A stretch of 64,000 nucleotides of DNA from Alicyclobacillus fructus (GCF_017329605.1 NZ_JAFMTY010000008.1:62001-126000), one strand, 5' to 3'; positions 25,330 through 37,989 are shown, counted from the stretch's first letter. Program-made: numbers and translations. Notes: generated by a model from the letters alone, not told the origin.

Positions 25330-26355
25330 TAAAAAGGGGCTGCCAACCGAAAACATGAAGAGCCATCCGGGCCCTCTTCGGTAGAATGTGAGTTGGACAA
25401 AATCACACATCTCAAGGAGGGTTCCCCAATGGCTCAATACCAGATTACCGTGGACGACGCGATTTTGGAAGGGCTCTTTCAGCGGGATGGAGGGATTGCC
25501 AAGCTGGTGGAGAGCGGCGTTCATCCAATTCTCCAATCTCCAAGCGCAGGTTTAAGAACAGCTGAAGGCCGCACCCTACGAGCGTACAGAGGCGCGAAGG
25601 GGTTACCGCAATAGGGCCGTCACGCGCACGCTCACCACACGGGTGGGAAGGCTCGTGTTACGTGTGCCGAGGGTTCGAAATGGCGAATTCTCAACCGAGC
25701 TTTTTGTTCGGTATCAGCGTAGCGAGCAAGCTTTTCTCCTCGCCTTGATGGAGATGGTGGTGAACGGCGTGTCTACCCGAGATGTGACCAAGCTTACGGA
25801 GCAGTTGTGTGGCACGTCCCTTTCGAAATCGACGGTTTCGGACCTGTGCAAACGCCTTGACCCAATCGTCCAGGCGTGGAACCACCGAAGCCTCGCCGAG
25901 CACCGCTATCCGTTTCTGCTCGTCGATGCCCTGGTCCTCTGGATTCGGGAAGACGGACGCATTCGTTCGCGCGCGGCTTTGATTGCCGTCGGCGTGAATG
26001 ACGAGGGATATCGTGAGATTCTTGGGCTGATGCTTGGGAATAGCGAATCCGAATCGAGTTGGCGGGAATTTTTCGCCTGGCTGAAGCAACGCGGTTTGAG
26101 CGGCGTCGACATCGTCGTGTTCGACAGCCATAGCGGACTCGTCAAGGCACTTCAGACCGAATTTCAAGGCTGCACGTGGAACGGTAGCAGACCCACTTCA
26201 TGCGCAATCTCTTGGACGCCACACCCAAGGCGTTGCAGGAGGAGGTCTACCAACAGGTCCGCGCGGTCCTGGATGCGCTTGACCTGAAAACTGCACGGTT
26301 GCTCAAAGATGCGTTTGTCGAGGCTTACGCAGAGAAGGCGCTGAAGGCGGTTCAA
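25330..26355 (+). mobile_element. IS256-family element, decayed and truncated at its right side
   Basis: The 100 bases before the transposase start (with GGGGCTGCC, an IS-end-like context, and the RBS AAGGAGG at 25414-25420) and the broken transposase frame mark an IS256-type insertion. The left end lies roughly between 25310 and 25340 but the exact inverted repeat cannot be fixed by eye. The right third of the transposase and the right end are missing; the sequence switches at about 26355 into a serine recombinase fragment. The region 25116-25330 shows no gene. Confidence 0.75.
25429..26355 (+). pseudogene. IS256-family transposase, two frameshifts and a lost C terminus
   Basis: The gene starts at ATG 25429 (MAQYQITVDDAILEGLF). 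A first frameshift lies near 25530-25560: the frame ends at 25614, while EQLKAAPYERTEARRGYRN continues in another frame, which then carries most of the Mutator-type core (FLLVDALVLWIREDGR, REILGLMLGNSESESSW). The first catalytic Asp is present in this stretch and a second in VVFDSHSGL. A second frameshift near 26180 moves QTHF-like sequence to the frame of FMRNLLDATPKALQEEV. Protein similarity stops at about 26355 (AYAEKALKAV), so the catalytic glutamate region and C terminus are gone. It cannot be active. Confidence 0.85.
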
Positions 26356-26610
26356 ATGAAGCAAAGGACCGGAAGGATGAAATCGAAAAAGCGCTTGTTC
26401 GTCTTGAAGTCATGGAAAAACGAGACCATCTTGACGATGCGGCGATTGAGGCTGTGATCCGCGAAAAGAAGTACCAGCTCCTCCACGGAGACGACGCGGC
26501 GAAAAAGGCCATCATACAAGAATTCGTCGACTCCGTCATCATCACGTTCGACGACGGAACCGACGAATTCGATTGCAACTTGCGAGTTAGGGTTATGCAT
26601 GGTGGAGGCG
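26355..26610 (+). pseudogene. C-terminal fragment of a large serine recombinase (integrase)
   Basis: In the frame of position 26412 the residues DEIEKALVRLEVMEKRDHLD and then KKAIIQEFVDSVIITFDDGT form the coiled-coil and terminal strand typical of the end of large serine recombinases, the integrases of phages and ICEs. The N-terminal catalytic domain and zinc domain are absent, lost at the junction with the IS256 relic. The frame runs directly into the 3' end of ssrA (RVMHGGGDGNRTRV), which is the usual position of an integrase gene next to its attachment site. It is the only clear trace of the element that once sat here. Confidence 0.7.
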
Positions 26611-26970
26611 ACGGGAATCGAACCCGCGTCCGAAGACCTCGCCACATGTACATCTACGGGCGTAGACCGTCGATTCATGTCCCTGTGACCCGCGGACGGT
26701 CACGCTGGTGCACAGGCAAGTTCGCTGATGTCTCGCGACACCCCCGCGAACGAGGGATGCCGCCAGCCTGCTCAGATGACGTTACGCGACGCGCGCAGGC
26801 GACGCATCACGCAACGGTCTCGCTGGATTAAGCAGCGAGAGCGAGCTTGTTTTGAGTGGTAAAGCGATTCGCTTTGCCAGTTAAATTTAGACCTGCGTGC
26901 ATAACGTGGTCGCAGCCCCACGGCCCGCCGTACATGCTCGAACAGTCCCCGTCGAATCCAAAACGCCCCC
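26600..26970 (-). ncRNA. ssrA: transfer-messenger RNA (tmRNA)
   Basis: The 371-base RNA has the tRNA-like ends: 5' GGGGGCG pairs with 3' CGCCTCC before ACCA, the 5' part carries GGATTCGACGGGGA and the 3' part GGTTCGATTCCCG (T loop). The internal reading frame at 26828-26878 encodes GKANRFTTQNKLALAA and a TAA, a typical degradation tag ending in ALAA. It rescues stalled ribosomes together with SmpB, whose gene lies 155 bases upstream on the same strand. The CCA is encoded. The 3' end also served as an integration site for a mobile element. Confidence 0.97.
26828..26878 (-). other. tmRNA proteolysis-tag reading frame
   Basis: The resume codon is GGC at 26878-26876 and the frame ends in TAA at 26830-26828, giving the 16-residue tag GKANRFTTQNKLALAA. 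The C-terminal LALAA is the signal for ClpXP-type proteases. Confidence 0.92.
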
Positions 26971-27034
26971 GCGTTTTGGCGACAGCCGTTCGGCATGTCT
27001 CAAGCGAATCGCCTATCGTTCAACAGCACACCTT

Positions 27035-27062
27035 ATTATACTCCATTCCGAAGACAGATCAA
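27035..27062 (-). promoter_or_regulatory. sigma-A promoter of ssrA
   Basis: TTGATC (27057-27062), 16 bases, TATAAT (27035-27040) on the minus strand. The transcript would start about 58 bases before the mature tmRNA 5' end, which RNase P would then form. Confidence 0.75.
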
Positions 27063-27124
27063 CCCATTTCCATCATGTCCCTCTCTGAGGCAGACGACCA
27101 ACCGTCCGTGCGGAACAAGGCCCG

Positions 27125-27598
27125 TCATTCCCCTCGCGCACGCGCGCGCAGGGCTCGCTGAATCTCGCGGGTTGCGTCGCGCTCCTTCGCAGCTTCGCGC
27201 TTGTCGTACAGCTTCTTGCCCTTTGCGAGAGCGAGCTCCACCTTGGCCCAACCGTCCTTGATATAGATTTTGGTAGGCACCAAGGTCACGCCGCGCTGCC
27301 GCACCGCGCCGTACAAGTGATGGATCTCCTTCTTGTGCAACAGGCATTTGCGCGGCCGAAGCGGATCGTGATTGAACCGATTGCCTTGCTCGTAGGGCGC
27401 GATATGCATGTTGTAGATGAACACTTCCCCGTCATCCACGCGCGCATACGCATCTCGCAAGCTGACGGACCCTTTGCGGATCGACTTGATCTCCGTGCCG
27501 GTCAGCACGAGCCCCGCTTCGTACGTCTCTTCGATGAAATAATCGTGGTACGCTTTCCGATTTTGCGCTATCAACCGAATTCCCTGCGATCTCGCCAT
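27125..27598 (-). CDS. smpB: SsrA-binding protein SmpB
   Basis: The 157-residue protein matches SmpB over its length: [56 protein letters not shown] and the basic C-terminal tail ([16 protein letters not shown]) that sits in the decoding site. It brings aminoacylated tmRNA to stalled ribosomes. Start is the ATG at 27598 with GGAGTGA nine bases upstream. It lies 96 bases downstream of rnr and just upstream of ssrA, the common rnr-smpB-ssrA order in Firmicutes. Confidence 0.97.
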   Translation of the reverse strand: MARSQGIRLIAQNRKAYHDYFIEETYEAGLVLTGTEIKSIRKGSVSLRDAYARVDDGEVFIYNMHIAPYEQGNRFNHDPLRPRKCLLHKKEIHHLYGAVRQRGVTLVPTKIYIKDGWAKVELALAKGKKLYDKREAAKERDATREIQRALRARARGE

Positions 27599-27694
27599 CC
27601 CAGTTCACTCCGATGCCCTGACGGGCGCGCGATTCGCCGCCGTGTCCGGAAGTCGACGAGGAGCCCCTTGCCCGCACGACGGGGCCCGTCCGTC

Positions 27695-30391
27695 TCAGCG
27701 TCCGCGCTTTTTACGCGAACCGCGCTTGCCCGATTTCCCTGTCTCCGATTTGCGCTTCCCAGCCGCTGGCTCTCCTCGCCGCGACGATCCGGCCTTGCCC
27801 TTCCTCGACCGCTGACCGCCGCTTCCTTCCGCCTCCCACGTGGGCCAGGTGCGGTAACCGCCGCGCCGAGCCGACGCTGGCTCCCATTGCCCGCCCGGCT
27901 TCCCATCTTCTCGCGCCGAGCCGGTTCCCCCGCGGCGGCCTCCCGCCTTGCGTCCACGGCGCGCCCGAGGATCGGGATACTCCGCGTCCCAGACGTCATA
28001 CGGGAGCTCAGGCAACTGGTCGCCCGCGGGCGCGGAACGATCTTCCTCACCGTCGTCCCAGTCAGACAGGCGCACCGACCGCCCCGCGCCTGCTCCACGG
28101 CCGGACCGCCCGCTCGGCGCATCCCTCTCCCTTCGCGGCCCGCGAGTCCGTGATGCCTCCCGCCGGCGCCGCTCTGTTTCCCGGCGCTCTTTGGGCGTCA
28201 GATCCTCATCATACACGATGGCGCCGGGGCCTTCCCCACCGACGTACGTGGCTTCGCGCAGGTGTTCCACGAGTCCAAAGTCAACCCGCAGATCTTCTTT
28301 TGCCGCACGAATCACGACCACGCGGACGGGATCGCCAATCCGAAACACGCGCCGGGTCCGCTCCCCGATGAGCGCCATCTGCCGCTCGTGCAATACGTAA
28401 TAATCGTCCGACAGCTCGCTGATGTGAATCAGTCCCTCGACACCGTTGTCCAGCTGCACAAACAGGCCAAACGGGACGACGCCCGAGATGATACCGTCGA
28501 ATTCCTCGTCGATGTGCGCCTGCATGTACTCGACCATCTTTAACTGGTCGACCTCGCGCTCGGCCTCCTGGGCGATTCGCTCCCGCTCGGTCGACTGTCG
28601 GCTCGCGTCCGCGACAAACTCGCGGAGCTGCGCCTCGCGCTGCGGACTCAGGGAGCCGCGCGTCAACACCTCGCGTATGATGCGGTGAATGGCCAGATCC
28701 GGGTACCGGCGGATGGGCGACGTGAAGTGCGTGTAATACTCCGCCGCAAGCCCAAAGTGACCGGTGCACTCGGGGCGGTACTTCGCCTGTTGCATCGATC
28801 GGAGCATGACCATCGAGATCATCCGCGCCTCGCGCTTGCCCTCGACCTGGTTCAACACTTCCTGAAGCGCGCGCGGATGGACCTTGCCCCCGGCGGATCC
28901 CTTCACATGGTACCCAAAGTTGTGCAGGAACAGATTGAGATGAATGATCTTGTCTGGATCTGGCTCGTCATGCACGCGATAGATGAACGGCACACCCAGC
29001 CAATGGAAATGTTCGGCCACGGTTTCGTTGGCGGCGAGCATGAACTCCTCGATGATCCGCTCCGCAATGGAGCGAGGGCGCGGTTCGATGGCGGTGGGTT
29101 CGCCGAGATCGTTCACACGAACCTTGATTTCGTCGAAGTCGAAGTCAATGGCGCCGCGCCGCAAGCGCTTTTCCCGCAGAATGAGCGCCAGTTCGCGCAT
29201 GAGCTCGAACATGGGCACGAGCGGCGCGTAACGCGCCCTCAGCTCGTCGTCGCCATCCTCGAGGATTTTTCGCACGTCGTTGTACGTCATCCGCTCCGCC
29301 GTCCGAATCACACTCGGCACAATCTCGTGGGACACGACGCGGCCCTGTCCGTCGATCTCCATCACGCACGACATCGTGAGGCGATCCACCTTCGGATTGA
29401 GCGAGCAGATGTTGTTGGACAGGCGCTGAGGCAGCATGGGAATGACGCGATCGACCAAATACACGCTCGTCCCCCGCCGGAAGGCCTCTTTGTCAAGCGG
29501 ACTGTTTTCCTTGACATAGAAGCCCACATCGGCGATGTGCACGCCGAGCTCGTAGTGGCCGTTCGGCAGGCGTTTCACGTGAACCGCGTCGTCGAGATCC
29601 TTGGCGTCGTCGCCGTCGATGGTCACAATGGTCTCGCTGCGAAAATCCCTTCTCCGCGCGATCTCGTCCGGAGGGATCTCCACCGGGATCCGCTCGGCCT
29701 CAGCCAGCACGTCCTCGGGGAAAGCCTCCGGAAGGTTGTACTTGCGCACAATCGCCAAAATGTCCACGCCAGGCTCGTCCGGATGGCCGAGGACTTCCAC
29801 CACCCGTCCCACCGGACCGTGCGTGGCCGTGGGGTACGACGTGAGTTCCACCACGACCACCTGCCCGTCGTGCGCGCCGCCCACGGCGTCCTTGGGGACG
29901 AACACGTCCTCCGGGAACCGCTTGTCGAGCGGCGTGACGAACGCATGATGCGCGTAGATGGCAATCTGGCCGACGATTCGGTCGTTCCCGCGCTCCAGAA
30001 TTTTGACGATCTCGCCCTCGCGGTGCGCCTGCGATCCCTTGCCGCGTTCGTCCCGCAGGCGCACGAGAACGCGGTCTCCGCTCATGGCGCCGTTCAGCGC
30101 GGACTGTGGGATGTAGATATCCGCCTCCGCCTCATGGTCCGGGATGACAAAGCCGTATCCTCGCGCCTTGAGCTGGAGCTTGCCCGCGATGAAATTCATC
30201 GACTCAGGCAGCGCGTAGCGGTTGTTTTTGGTGCGAACGAGATCCCCCGCGTCTTCCATCTCGTTCAGAAGGCGGACAAACGCGCGAAAATCCGCCGCGC
30301 TTGTGACGCCGAGCCGCTCGCACAGTTCCTGGACCGTGCTCGGCCTGTATTCCTCCGAACGCATGTATTCAAGCAATCGCTCTTTCCACAA
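27695..30391 (-). CDS. rnr: ribonuclease R
   Basis: An 898-residue 3'-5' exoribonuclease of the RNB family. An N-terminal winged helix (YRPSTVQELCERLGV) and cold-shock domains precede the catalytic RNB domain, which has the acidic metal site in TIDGDDAKDLDDAVHVKRL. The S1 domain follows (FDGIISGVVPFGLFVQL), then a very long basic, low-complexity tail of about 150 residues rich in Arg, Gly and Ser, with a Lys/Arg-rich end (KSGKRGSRKKRGR), suited to binding structured RNA. The TTG at 30391 is preferred: GGAGTGA lies upstream and B. subtilis RNase R aligns from there; a GTG at 30427 is the alternative. RNase R also degrades mRNA released by trans-translation, matching its neighbours. Confidence 0.95.
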   Translation of the reverse strand: MWKERLLEYMRSEEYRPSTVQELCERLGVTSAADFRAFVRLLNEMEDAGDLVRTKNNRYALPESMNFIAGKLQLKARGYGFVIPDHEAEADIYIPQSALNGAMSGDRVLVRLRDERGKGSQAHREGEIVKILERGNDRIVGQIAIYAHHAFVTPLDKRFPEDVFVPKDAVGGAHDGQVVVVELTSYPTATHGPVGRVVEVLGHPDEPGVDILAIVRKYNLPEAFPEDVLAEAERIPVEIPPDEIARRRDFRSETIVTIDGDDAKDLDDAVHVKRLPNGHYELGVHIADVGFYVKENSPLDKEAFRRGTSVYLVDRVIPMLPQRLSNNICSLNPKVDRLTMSCVMEIDGQGRVVSHEIVPSVIRTAERMTYNDVRKILEDGDDELRARYAPLVPMFELMRELALILREKRLRRGAIDFDFDEIKVRVNDLGEPTAIEPRPRSIAERIIEEFMLAANETVAEHFHWLGVPFIYRVHDEPDPDKIIHLNLFLHNFGYHVKGSAGGKVHPRALQEVLNQVEGKREARMISMVMLRSMQQAKYRPECTGHFGLAAEYYTHFTSPIRRYPDLAIHRIIREVLTRGSLSPQREAQLREFVADASRQSTERERIAQEAEREVDQLKMVEYMQAHIDEEFDGIISGVVPFGLFVQLDNGVEGLIHISELSDDYYVLHERQMALIGERTRRVFRIGDPVRVVVIRAAKEDLRVDFGLVEHLREATYVGGEGPGAIVYDEDLTPKERRETERRRREASRTRGPRRERDAPSGRSGRGAGAGRSVRLSDWDDGEEDRSAPAGDQLPELPYDVWDAEYPDPRARRGRKAGGRRGGTGSAREDGKPGGQWEPASARRGGYRTWPTWEAEGSGGQRSRKGKAGSSRRGEPAAGKRKSETGKSGKRGSRKKRGR

Positions 30392-30524
30392 GAAGGCTTC
30401 ACTCCATCGTCCATTCGCCGGATGCACCCGCGTGCGTTGCTACTAGTATGAACTCAAATGGACGAGATCGCCACACGCGGGAGAAGAAATTTGTCCCGTG
30501 CGGCAAATGAACGCCAAGCGCGTT

Positions 30525-31727
30525 TCAAGCGGCCTTCTGGCGGGGCGCCCGCTTGTGAAGGAAGAGCGAGCAGATCACGAGCCCAGCGGCAAGCGCCACG
30601 AGCAGCCAGAACGAGTCCAGAAAGTTGCCGGTTGCGTCTTTGATGGCGCCCGCCGCGATGGGCACCACGCCGGAGATGATGTATCCGCCGCACTGCATCA
30701 TGGCTGTCCAGCGGCTCGCGTCGTCGCCGTTTGTCGTCTCGTCAAGAGGCAGGATGAGCAGAATGGGAAACAATCCGCCGAGACCGACGCCAAGAAGCGC
30801 ATCCGCCGCCCAGGCGCTCCACGCGGGAAGCGGAAGGGCGCAGATCACCAGTCCCGCCAGCGTGAAGGATGCCGACGCCACGAGCCACGGCGCGCGATGT
30901 TGGCTGCAGCTCATGGCCACGGGCAAGAGAAGGCTCGCGAACATCTGAATGAGCGCGAACACCGTCAGCACCACGCCCGCGCCGCCCGCCGAGTAGCCGA
31001 GCTCTTCGGCGCGAGGTGCAAGCCAAGTCGTCGTGGAGTAGTAGATGCCGGATTGCAGGCCGAACGCCAAAAGCAGCAGCCAGGCCCTCCCGGCTCGCCA
31101 GGGGGATCGCGTCGGAATCGCGCCGCCGGACTCACTTCCGACTTCGCCATGGCCGCCTTCGGCACTGCGGCGCGCGCCGCGAAGCACCGGCACCCACGCG
31201 ATGAGCCCCAGCAACGCGAGCCCCGTCCACATGCCGAGCGATCCCTGCCAGGACCCGAGCGCCTGTGCCAACGGGATGGAGAGCGCGGCGCTGGCGAGGG
31301 CGCCAAGGCCAATCCCGACCGAGTACAGGCCGATCACGGCCGGGGCGCGCTCGCCGAAATGATGTTTGATGAATCCAGAAAGCAGCGGCCCGCAGACGGC
31401 AATGCCGACGCCTGCCGCAAATGCGGACAACAGCAACAGCCAGGACGCGTGCGCAAAGAATCGGACGAGCGTCGCAACGCCGACGAGCGAGACGCACGCG
31501 AACACCGCGCGGTTCATGCCGAGCCGCGCAGCCACCGCGCCTGTGAGCGGCGCGAACACGCCCATGCAAAATACGGGAATGGACGTGAGCAGGCTGACCT
31601 CCGCGGCGTTCATGTGGAGCGATCGCTGGATGGTGAGGACGAGCGGCCCGATGGACGTGATGGGCGGACGCAGATCGAGCGAGACCACAAACACCGCCGT
31701 TGCCAAAAGCCAGAGCGCCTTCCCCAT
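30525..31727 (-). CDS. MFS transporter, CynX/NimT family
   Basis: A 400-residue 12-helix carrier of the major facilitator superfamily. The start SLDLRPPITSIGPLV is characteristic of the CynX (cyanate permease) / NimT group, which also contains drug and 2-nitroimidazole exporters. A basic central loop (LRGARRSAEGGHGEV) separates the halves. Start is the ATG at 31727 behind GGGAGG. The gene has no obvious functional tie to rnr or secG, and the secG-side terminator separates it from the glycolytic operon. Substrate unknown. Confidence 0.87.
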   Translation of the reverse strand: MGKALWLLATAVFVVSLDLRPPITSIGPLVLTIQRSLHMNAAEVSLLTSIPVFCMGVFAPLTGAVAARLGMNRAVFACVSLVGVATLVRFFAHASWLLLLSAFAAGVGIAVCGPLLSGFIKHHFGERAPAVIGLYSVGIGLGALASAALSIPLAQALGSWQGSLGMWTGLALLGLIAWVPVLRGARRSAEGGHGEVGSESGGAIPTRSPWRAGRAWLLLLAFGLQSGIYYSTTTWLAPRAEELGYSAGGAGVVLTVFALIQMFASLLLPVAMSCSQHRAPWLVASASFTLAGLVICALPLPAWSAWAADALLGVGLGGLFPILLILPLDETTNGDDASRWTAMMQCGGYIISGVVPIAAGAIKDATGNFLDSFWLLVALAAGLVICSLFLHKRAPRQKAA

Positions 31728-31753
31728 CGCCGTTCCTCCCTTTCATCCGCGCG

Positions 31754-31788
31754 CAAAAAAGGAGCCCTTCTGCGCCGCAGAAGAGCAC
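31754..31788 (-). terminator. intrinsic terminator of the pgk-tpiA-gpmI-eno-secG operon
   Basis: On the minus strand GCTCTTCTGC pairs with GCAGAAGGGC (one G-U) and is followed by a run of six or seven T, 33 bases after the secG stop. Confidence 0.85.
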
Positions 31789-31821
31789 CTGAAGCCTGGT
31801 TCAACTCGGAATGTCGCGCAT

Positions 31822-32064
31822 CTAGTGCACGTTGTAGTGATACATCACCGCGATGAGCCCCGTCACGAGGAACAGGAGCACCGCGAGCACCACGGTGACG
31901 CGGGCCAACAGCGAGTCGACGCCTCTCGGGCGCCGGTTGGAAAACTGGTTCGCGCCGCCCGTGATGACGCCGGACAGGCCCGCGCTTCTTCCCGACTGGA
32001 GCAGGATGACAAGCACGAGCAAGGCACAGAGCGCCACAAGCGCAATCTTGGCCGCCAGCATCAT
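31822..32064 (-). CDS. secG: protein-export translocase subunit SecG
   Basis: The 80-residue membrane protein has two transmembrane helices, with LVILLQSGRSAGLSGVITGG between them, the conserved SecG loop, and a second helix VVLAVLLFLVTGLIAVMY. It joins SecY and SecE in the general secretion channel. Start is the ATG at 32064 with GGAGG ten bases upstream; a second ATG follows at once. It is the last gene of the glycolytic operon, a linkage common in Bacilli. Confidence 0.96.
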   Translation of the reverse strand: MMLAAKIALVALCALLVLVILLQSGRSAGLSGVITGGANQFSNRRPRGVDSLLARVTVVLAVLLFLVTGLIAVMYHYNVH

Positions 32065-32114
32065 GGTCTTGTCACCTCCGCTCCCCGAATCCCAAACTTA
32101 GTCTAGCACGGCTG

Positions 32115-34989
<2,875 letters not shown>

Positions 34990-34993
<4 letters not shown>

Positions 34994-35760
34994 TCCAGCA
35001 CCTCCCTGATGGCTTCCGCCATGGCCGCGAACGACGTGGGATCGAGGCTCGCGCCGCCGACGAGCGCGCCGTCGAGATTGGGCTCCCGCACGAACGAAGC
35101 GACGTTCTCGGGCTTGACGCTGCCTCCGTACAGGACGCGCAACCCTTCCGCCGCCTCCGCCGACCACGCCTCCGCGACCGCGGCGCGAATGGCCTGTGCC
35201 ACTTCCTCCGCATCGGCGGGCGTCGCCGCCTTGCCGGAGCCGATGGCCCAGACCGGCTCGTACGCAACCACCGCGCGCGCGACCTCTTCGGCCGAGAGAC
35301 CATCGAGTCCCTGCAGGACCTGGCCCGTGACCACCTCTTTGGTCACGCCGTCCTCCTTCTGCGATGAATTCTCACCGACGCACAGGACGGGCGTCATGCC
35401 GTTCGCTGCGATGGCCTTCACCTTCTGGTTGATGAACTGATCCGATTCCCCGAACAGCATGCGGCGCTCTGAGTGTCCAGCCAGGACATATTTCGTCCCG
35501 AACTCGGCAAGCATGCCCGGCGCGATTTCGCCTGTATAAGCACCTTCCTTTTCTGGGAATACATTCTGTGCACCCAGCCGCACCTGCGCCGGCAGCATCA
35601 CGCGCAGCACGTGCAGACATGTGTACGGCGCGCAGATGGCGTACTCCATTCGGCCGTCGAGCCTCTGCGACTGCTGCCCCAAGGCTTCCGCAAACGCGCG
35701 GGCCTCCGCCACGGTCTTGTACATCTTCCAATTGCCCATGAGAAGGGGCGTCCTCGCCAT
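34990..35760 (-). CDS. tpiA: triosephosphate isomerase
   Basis: The 256-residue barrel enzyme interconverts dihydroxyacetone phosphate and glyceraldehyde 3-phosphate. It has [11 protein letters not shown] (active-site Lys), the histidine in [10 protein letters not shown], the catalytic Glu in [18 protein letters not shown] and the phosphate loops YGGSVKPEN and ALVGGASLD. Start is the ATG at 35760 eight bases after GAGGAGG. The stop overlaps the gpmI start. Confidence 0.99.
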
Positions 35761-35773
35761 CCAAAAGACCTCC

Positions 35774-36961
35774 TCACTTTTCCTCGATCGCGGCCACACC
35801 AGGCAACGTCCTGCCCTCCAAGAACTCGAGGGACGCGCCGCCGCCCGTGGACACGTGCGTCATCCGATCCGCCACGCCGGCCTGTTCCACCGCCGCCACG
35901 GAATCGCCGCCGCCGACGATGGTGGTGGCATCCGCCTCCGCCATGGCCTGCGCGATGGCAAACGTGCCTTTGGCAAACGCGGGCATCTCGAACACGCCCA
36001 TCGGCCCGTTCCAGATGACGGTCTTTGCGCCGAGGATCTCGCTGCGGAACATCTCCACGCTCACAGGCCCGATGTCGAGCGCCATCTCGTCGGGCTGCAG
36101 CTCGCTCACGAGCCGCACCGTGTGCTCCGCGTCCGGCGCAAACGCCTTGGCCGCCACCACGTCCACCGGAAGCAGCAGCTTGCGGTTCGATGTGCGGGCG
36201 AGATCGAGCAGGTGCCGCGCTGTATCCTTGGCGTCCTCCTCGACGAGGGACTTCGCCATGTCGTGGCCTTCGACCGCCAGGAAGGTGTTGGCCATGCCCC
36301 CTCCGATGATGAGCGCGTCCACCTTGGGCAGCAGATTCTCAATCACCTTGATCTTGTCCGACACCTTGGCGCCCCCGATGATCGCGACAAACGGACGCTC
36401 CGGATGGGCGAGCGCCTTGCCCATGATGCCGACTTCCTTCTCCATCAGGAAGCCCGCCACGCAGGGCAGATAGGCCGCGATCCCGGCCGTCGACGCGTGC
36501 GCGCGGTGCGCCGAACCGAACGCGTCGTTCACAAACACGTCGCCGAGATCGGCCAGTTGCCGGGCGAAGGCGGGATCGTTCTTCTCCTCACCGGGGTAGA
36601 AGCGGACGTTCTCCAAGAGCAGGATGTCCCCGTCCGCGAGCGCCGACACCGCCGCCTGCGCCTCATCCCCGACGGCCGCCGGGCAAAACGACACGCGTTT
36701 CCCCGGAAGAAGCGACGCCAGATGCTCCGCCACCGGTTGGAGGGAGTACTTGGGATTCGGCTCTCCCTTCGGCCGGCCGAGGTGGCTCATCAAAATGACG
36801 CGAGCGCCGCGATCCGACAGATAGGTGATGGTCGGCAGCGCCGCGCGAATGCGCGTGTCATCCGTGATTCGGCGCGCATCGTCCATGGGCACGTTGAAGT
36901 CGACGCGCACCAGCGCGCGCTTGCCCTGCCACGCGACATCTTCCACCGTCTTCTTTGGCAC
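35774..36961 (-). CDS. pgk: phosphoglycerate kinase
   Basis: A 395-residue kinase making ATP from 1,3-bisphosphoglycerate. Signatures are [40 protein letters not shown], and the nucleotide loop [17 protein letters not shown]. The GTG at 36961, six bases after GGGAGG, is the start; no ATG fits, and the family length agrees. First gene of the visible glycolytic operon; gapA, often found ahead of pgk, is not here: the gene next upstream is comER on the other strand. Confidence 0.98.
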   Translation of the reverse strand: MPKKTVEDVAWQGKRALVRVDFNVPMDDARRITDDTRIRAALPTITYLSDRGARVILMSHLGRPKGEPNPKYSLQPVAEHLASLLPGKRVSFCPAAVGDEAQAAVSALADGDILLLENVRFYPGEEKNDPAFARQLADLGDVFVNDAFGSAHRAHASTAGIAAYLPCVAGFLMEKEVGIMGKALAHPERPFVAIIGGAKVSDKIKVIENLLPKVDALIIGGGMANTFLAVEGHDMAKSLVEEDAKDTARHLLDLARTSNRKLLLPVDVVAAKAFAPDAEHTVRLVSELQPDEMALDIGPVSVEMFRSEILGAKTVIWNGPMGVFEMPAFAKGTFAIAQAMAEADATTIVGGGDSVAAVEQAGVADRMTHVSTGGGASLEFLEGRTLPGVAAIEEK

Positions 36962-37014
36962 AGAAATCCTCCCATCTCCAAGCTTCGTCTGATCTCGGGT
37001 GCTGTTCCGCTTGT

Positions 37015-37020
37015 ATTGTA
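37015..37020 (-). promoter_or_regulatory. extended -10 of the glycolytic operon
   Basis: TGGTACAAT on the minus strand is an extended -10; TTAGAC lies 18 bases upstream as a weak -35. It is about 50 bases before the pgk start. Confidence 0.55.
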
Positions 37021-37102
37021 CCAGACCCTGCCGCGCGCGTCTAAAGGGCTGAAGGGCGACATATACATGGCAAGAGCGAGATCGCATCGGGGGTGGCCCA
37101 CC

Positions 37103-37900
37103 ATGACCATCGGCATCATCGGGACCGGAAACATGGGCGGCATGCTGGCCGCCTTGTTTGCGGAGACGTCTGGCGATCGCGTCCTCGTGTTCAACCGCAC
37201 GCCGGAAAAGGCCGCCCTCGTGGCCGCACGCCATCCCCGCATCGAGGTGGCCCAAGACCTCCAGACCATCGCGGACATGTGCGACGCGGTGTTCATCTGC
37301 ACGCGCGCCCCGGACGGAGAAGGCGTGGTTCGCGACATCGGCCCGCGGCTTATGCCGAGCAGCCTCCTCGTGACCACCATCTCGACGGCCGATCTCGCCG
37401 CCTGGCGCCGCCTCACTCCCGCCGCGCCGGTCAAAATCGTGCCGAGCCTCACCCAATGGGCGAAGGCGGGCGTCATTGTCGTCATTTACCCTGAGGCGAC
37501 TCATCCAGACGTCAAGCGGCGCGTCGAGCGACTCCTCGCCCCCCTTGGCAAGCCGTTTTCCGTCCCGGAAGAACAGGTGCGCCTCGCGGCCGATCTCACC
37601 AGCTGCGGCCCAGCTTTCCTTGCGCGGCTCTGTCTCGCCTGGTCGAACGCCGCGGCTGCCGTCGGATCGATGGACCGCGCCGAAGCGGCCGCGCTCATTC
37701 GGGAGACCGCCATCGGCTTCGCGCGCCTGCTGGAGACCGGCTGGTCCTTCGCGGAAGTGCTGGACGCCATCTGCGTGCCAGGCGGCGTCACCGAGGCAGG
37801 CCTTGCGGCGCTCGCGCAAGCCGAAAGCGTGTTCGCCGACCTCCACCGCCGCACCGCGCGCTTTGCGAGCGGACATCCGGACGCGCCGCCCCCGCTTTGA
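37103..37900 (+). CDS. comER: ComER-like protein of the pyrroline-5-carboxylate reductase family
   Basis: A 265-residue NAD(P)-binding protein. The Rossmann motif is [13 protein letters not shown], and [36 protein letters not shown] and [14 protein letters not shown] follow, the exact pattern of B. subtilis ComER, a ProC homolog that lies opposite the comE operon and affects sporulation and biofilm. Whether it has reductase activity is uncertain. The start is the ATG at 37103 (GGGGTGG upstream); the longer frame upstream overlaps pgk on the other strand. No comE genes are nearby here. Confidence 0.85.
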   Translation: MTIGIIGTGNMGGMLAALFAETSGDRVLVFNRTPEKAALVAARHPRIEVAQDLQTIADMCDAVFICTRAPDGEGVVRDIGPRLMPSSLLVTTISTADLAAWRRLTPAAPVKIVPSLTQWAKAGVIVVIYPEATHPDVKRRVERLLAPLGKPFSVPEEQVRLAADLTSCGPAFLARLCLAWSNAAAAVGSMDRAEAAALIRETAIGFARLLETGWSFAEVLDAICVPGGVTEAGLAALAQAESVFADLHRRTARFASGHPDAPPPL

Positions 37901-37989
37901 ACCGCTTGCGCAAAGAGGTTCGAAGCGCGCCGTTCGAGATCGAGATTTGACAAGTTTTGTCGAACGGGCGTGAACTGGAATTCACCACC

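Noticed and set aside
28685-30451. Plus-strand open frame of 588 codons opposite rnr
   Set aside because: It mirrors RNase R codons; the sequence is His/Arg/Val-rich with no protein motif.
37947-37975. Promoter using the perfect TTGACA upstream of the histidine kinase
   Set aside because: No acceptable -10 at 16-18 bases; the pair at 37990-38018 fits better.
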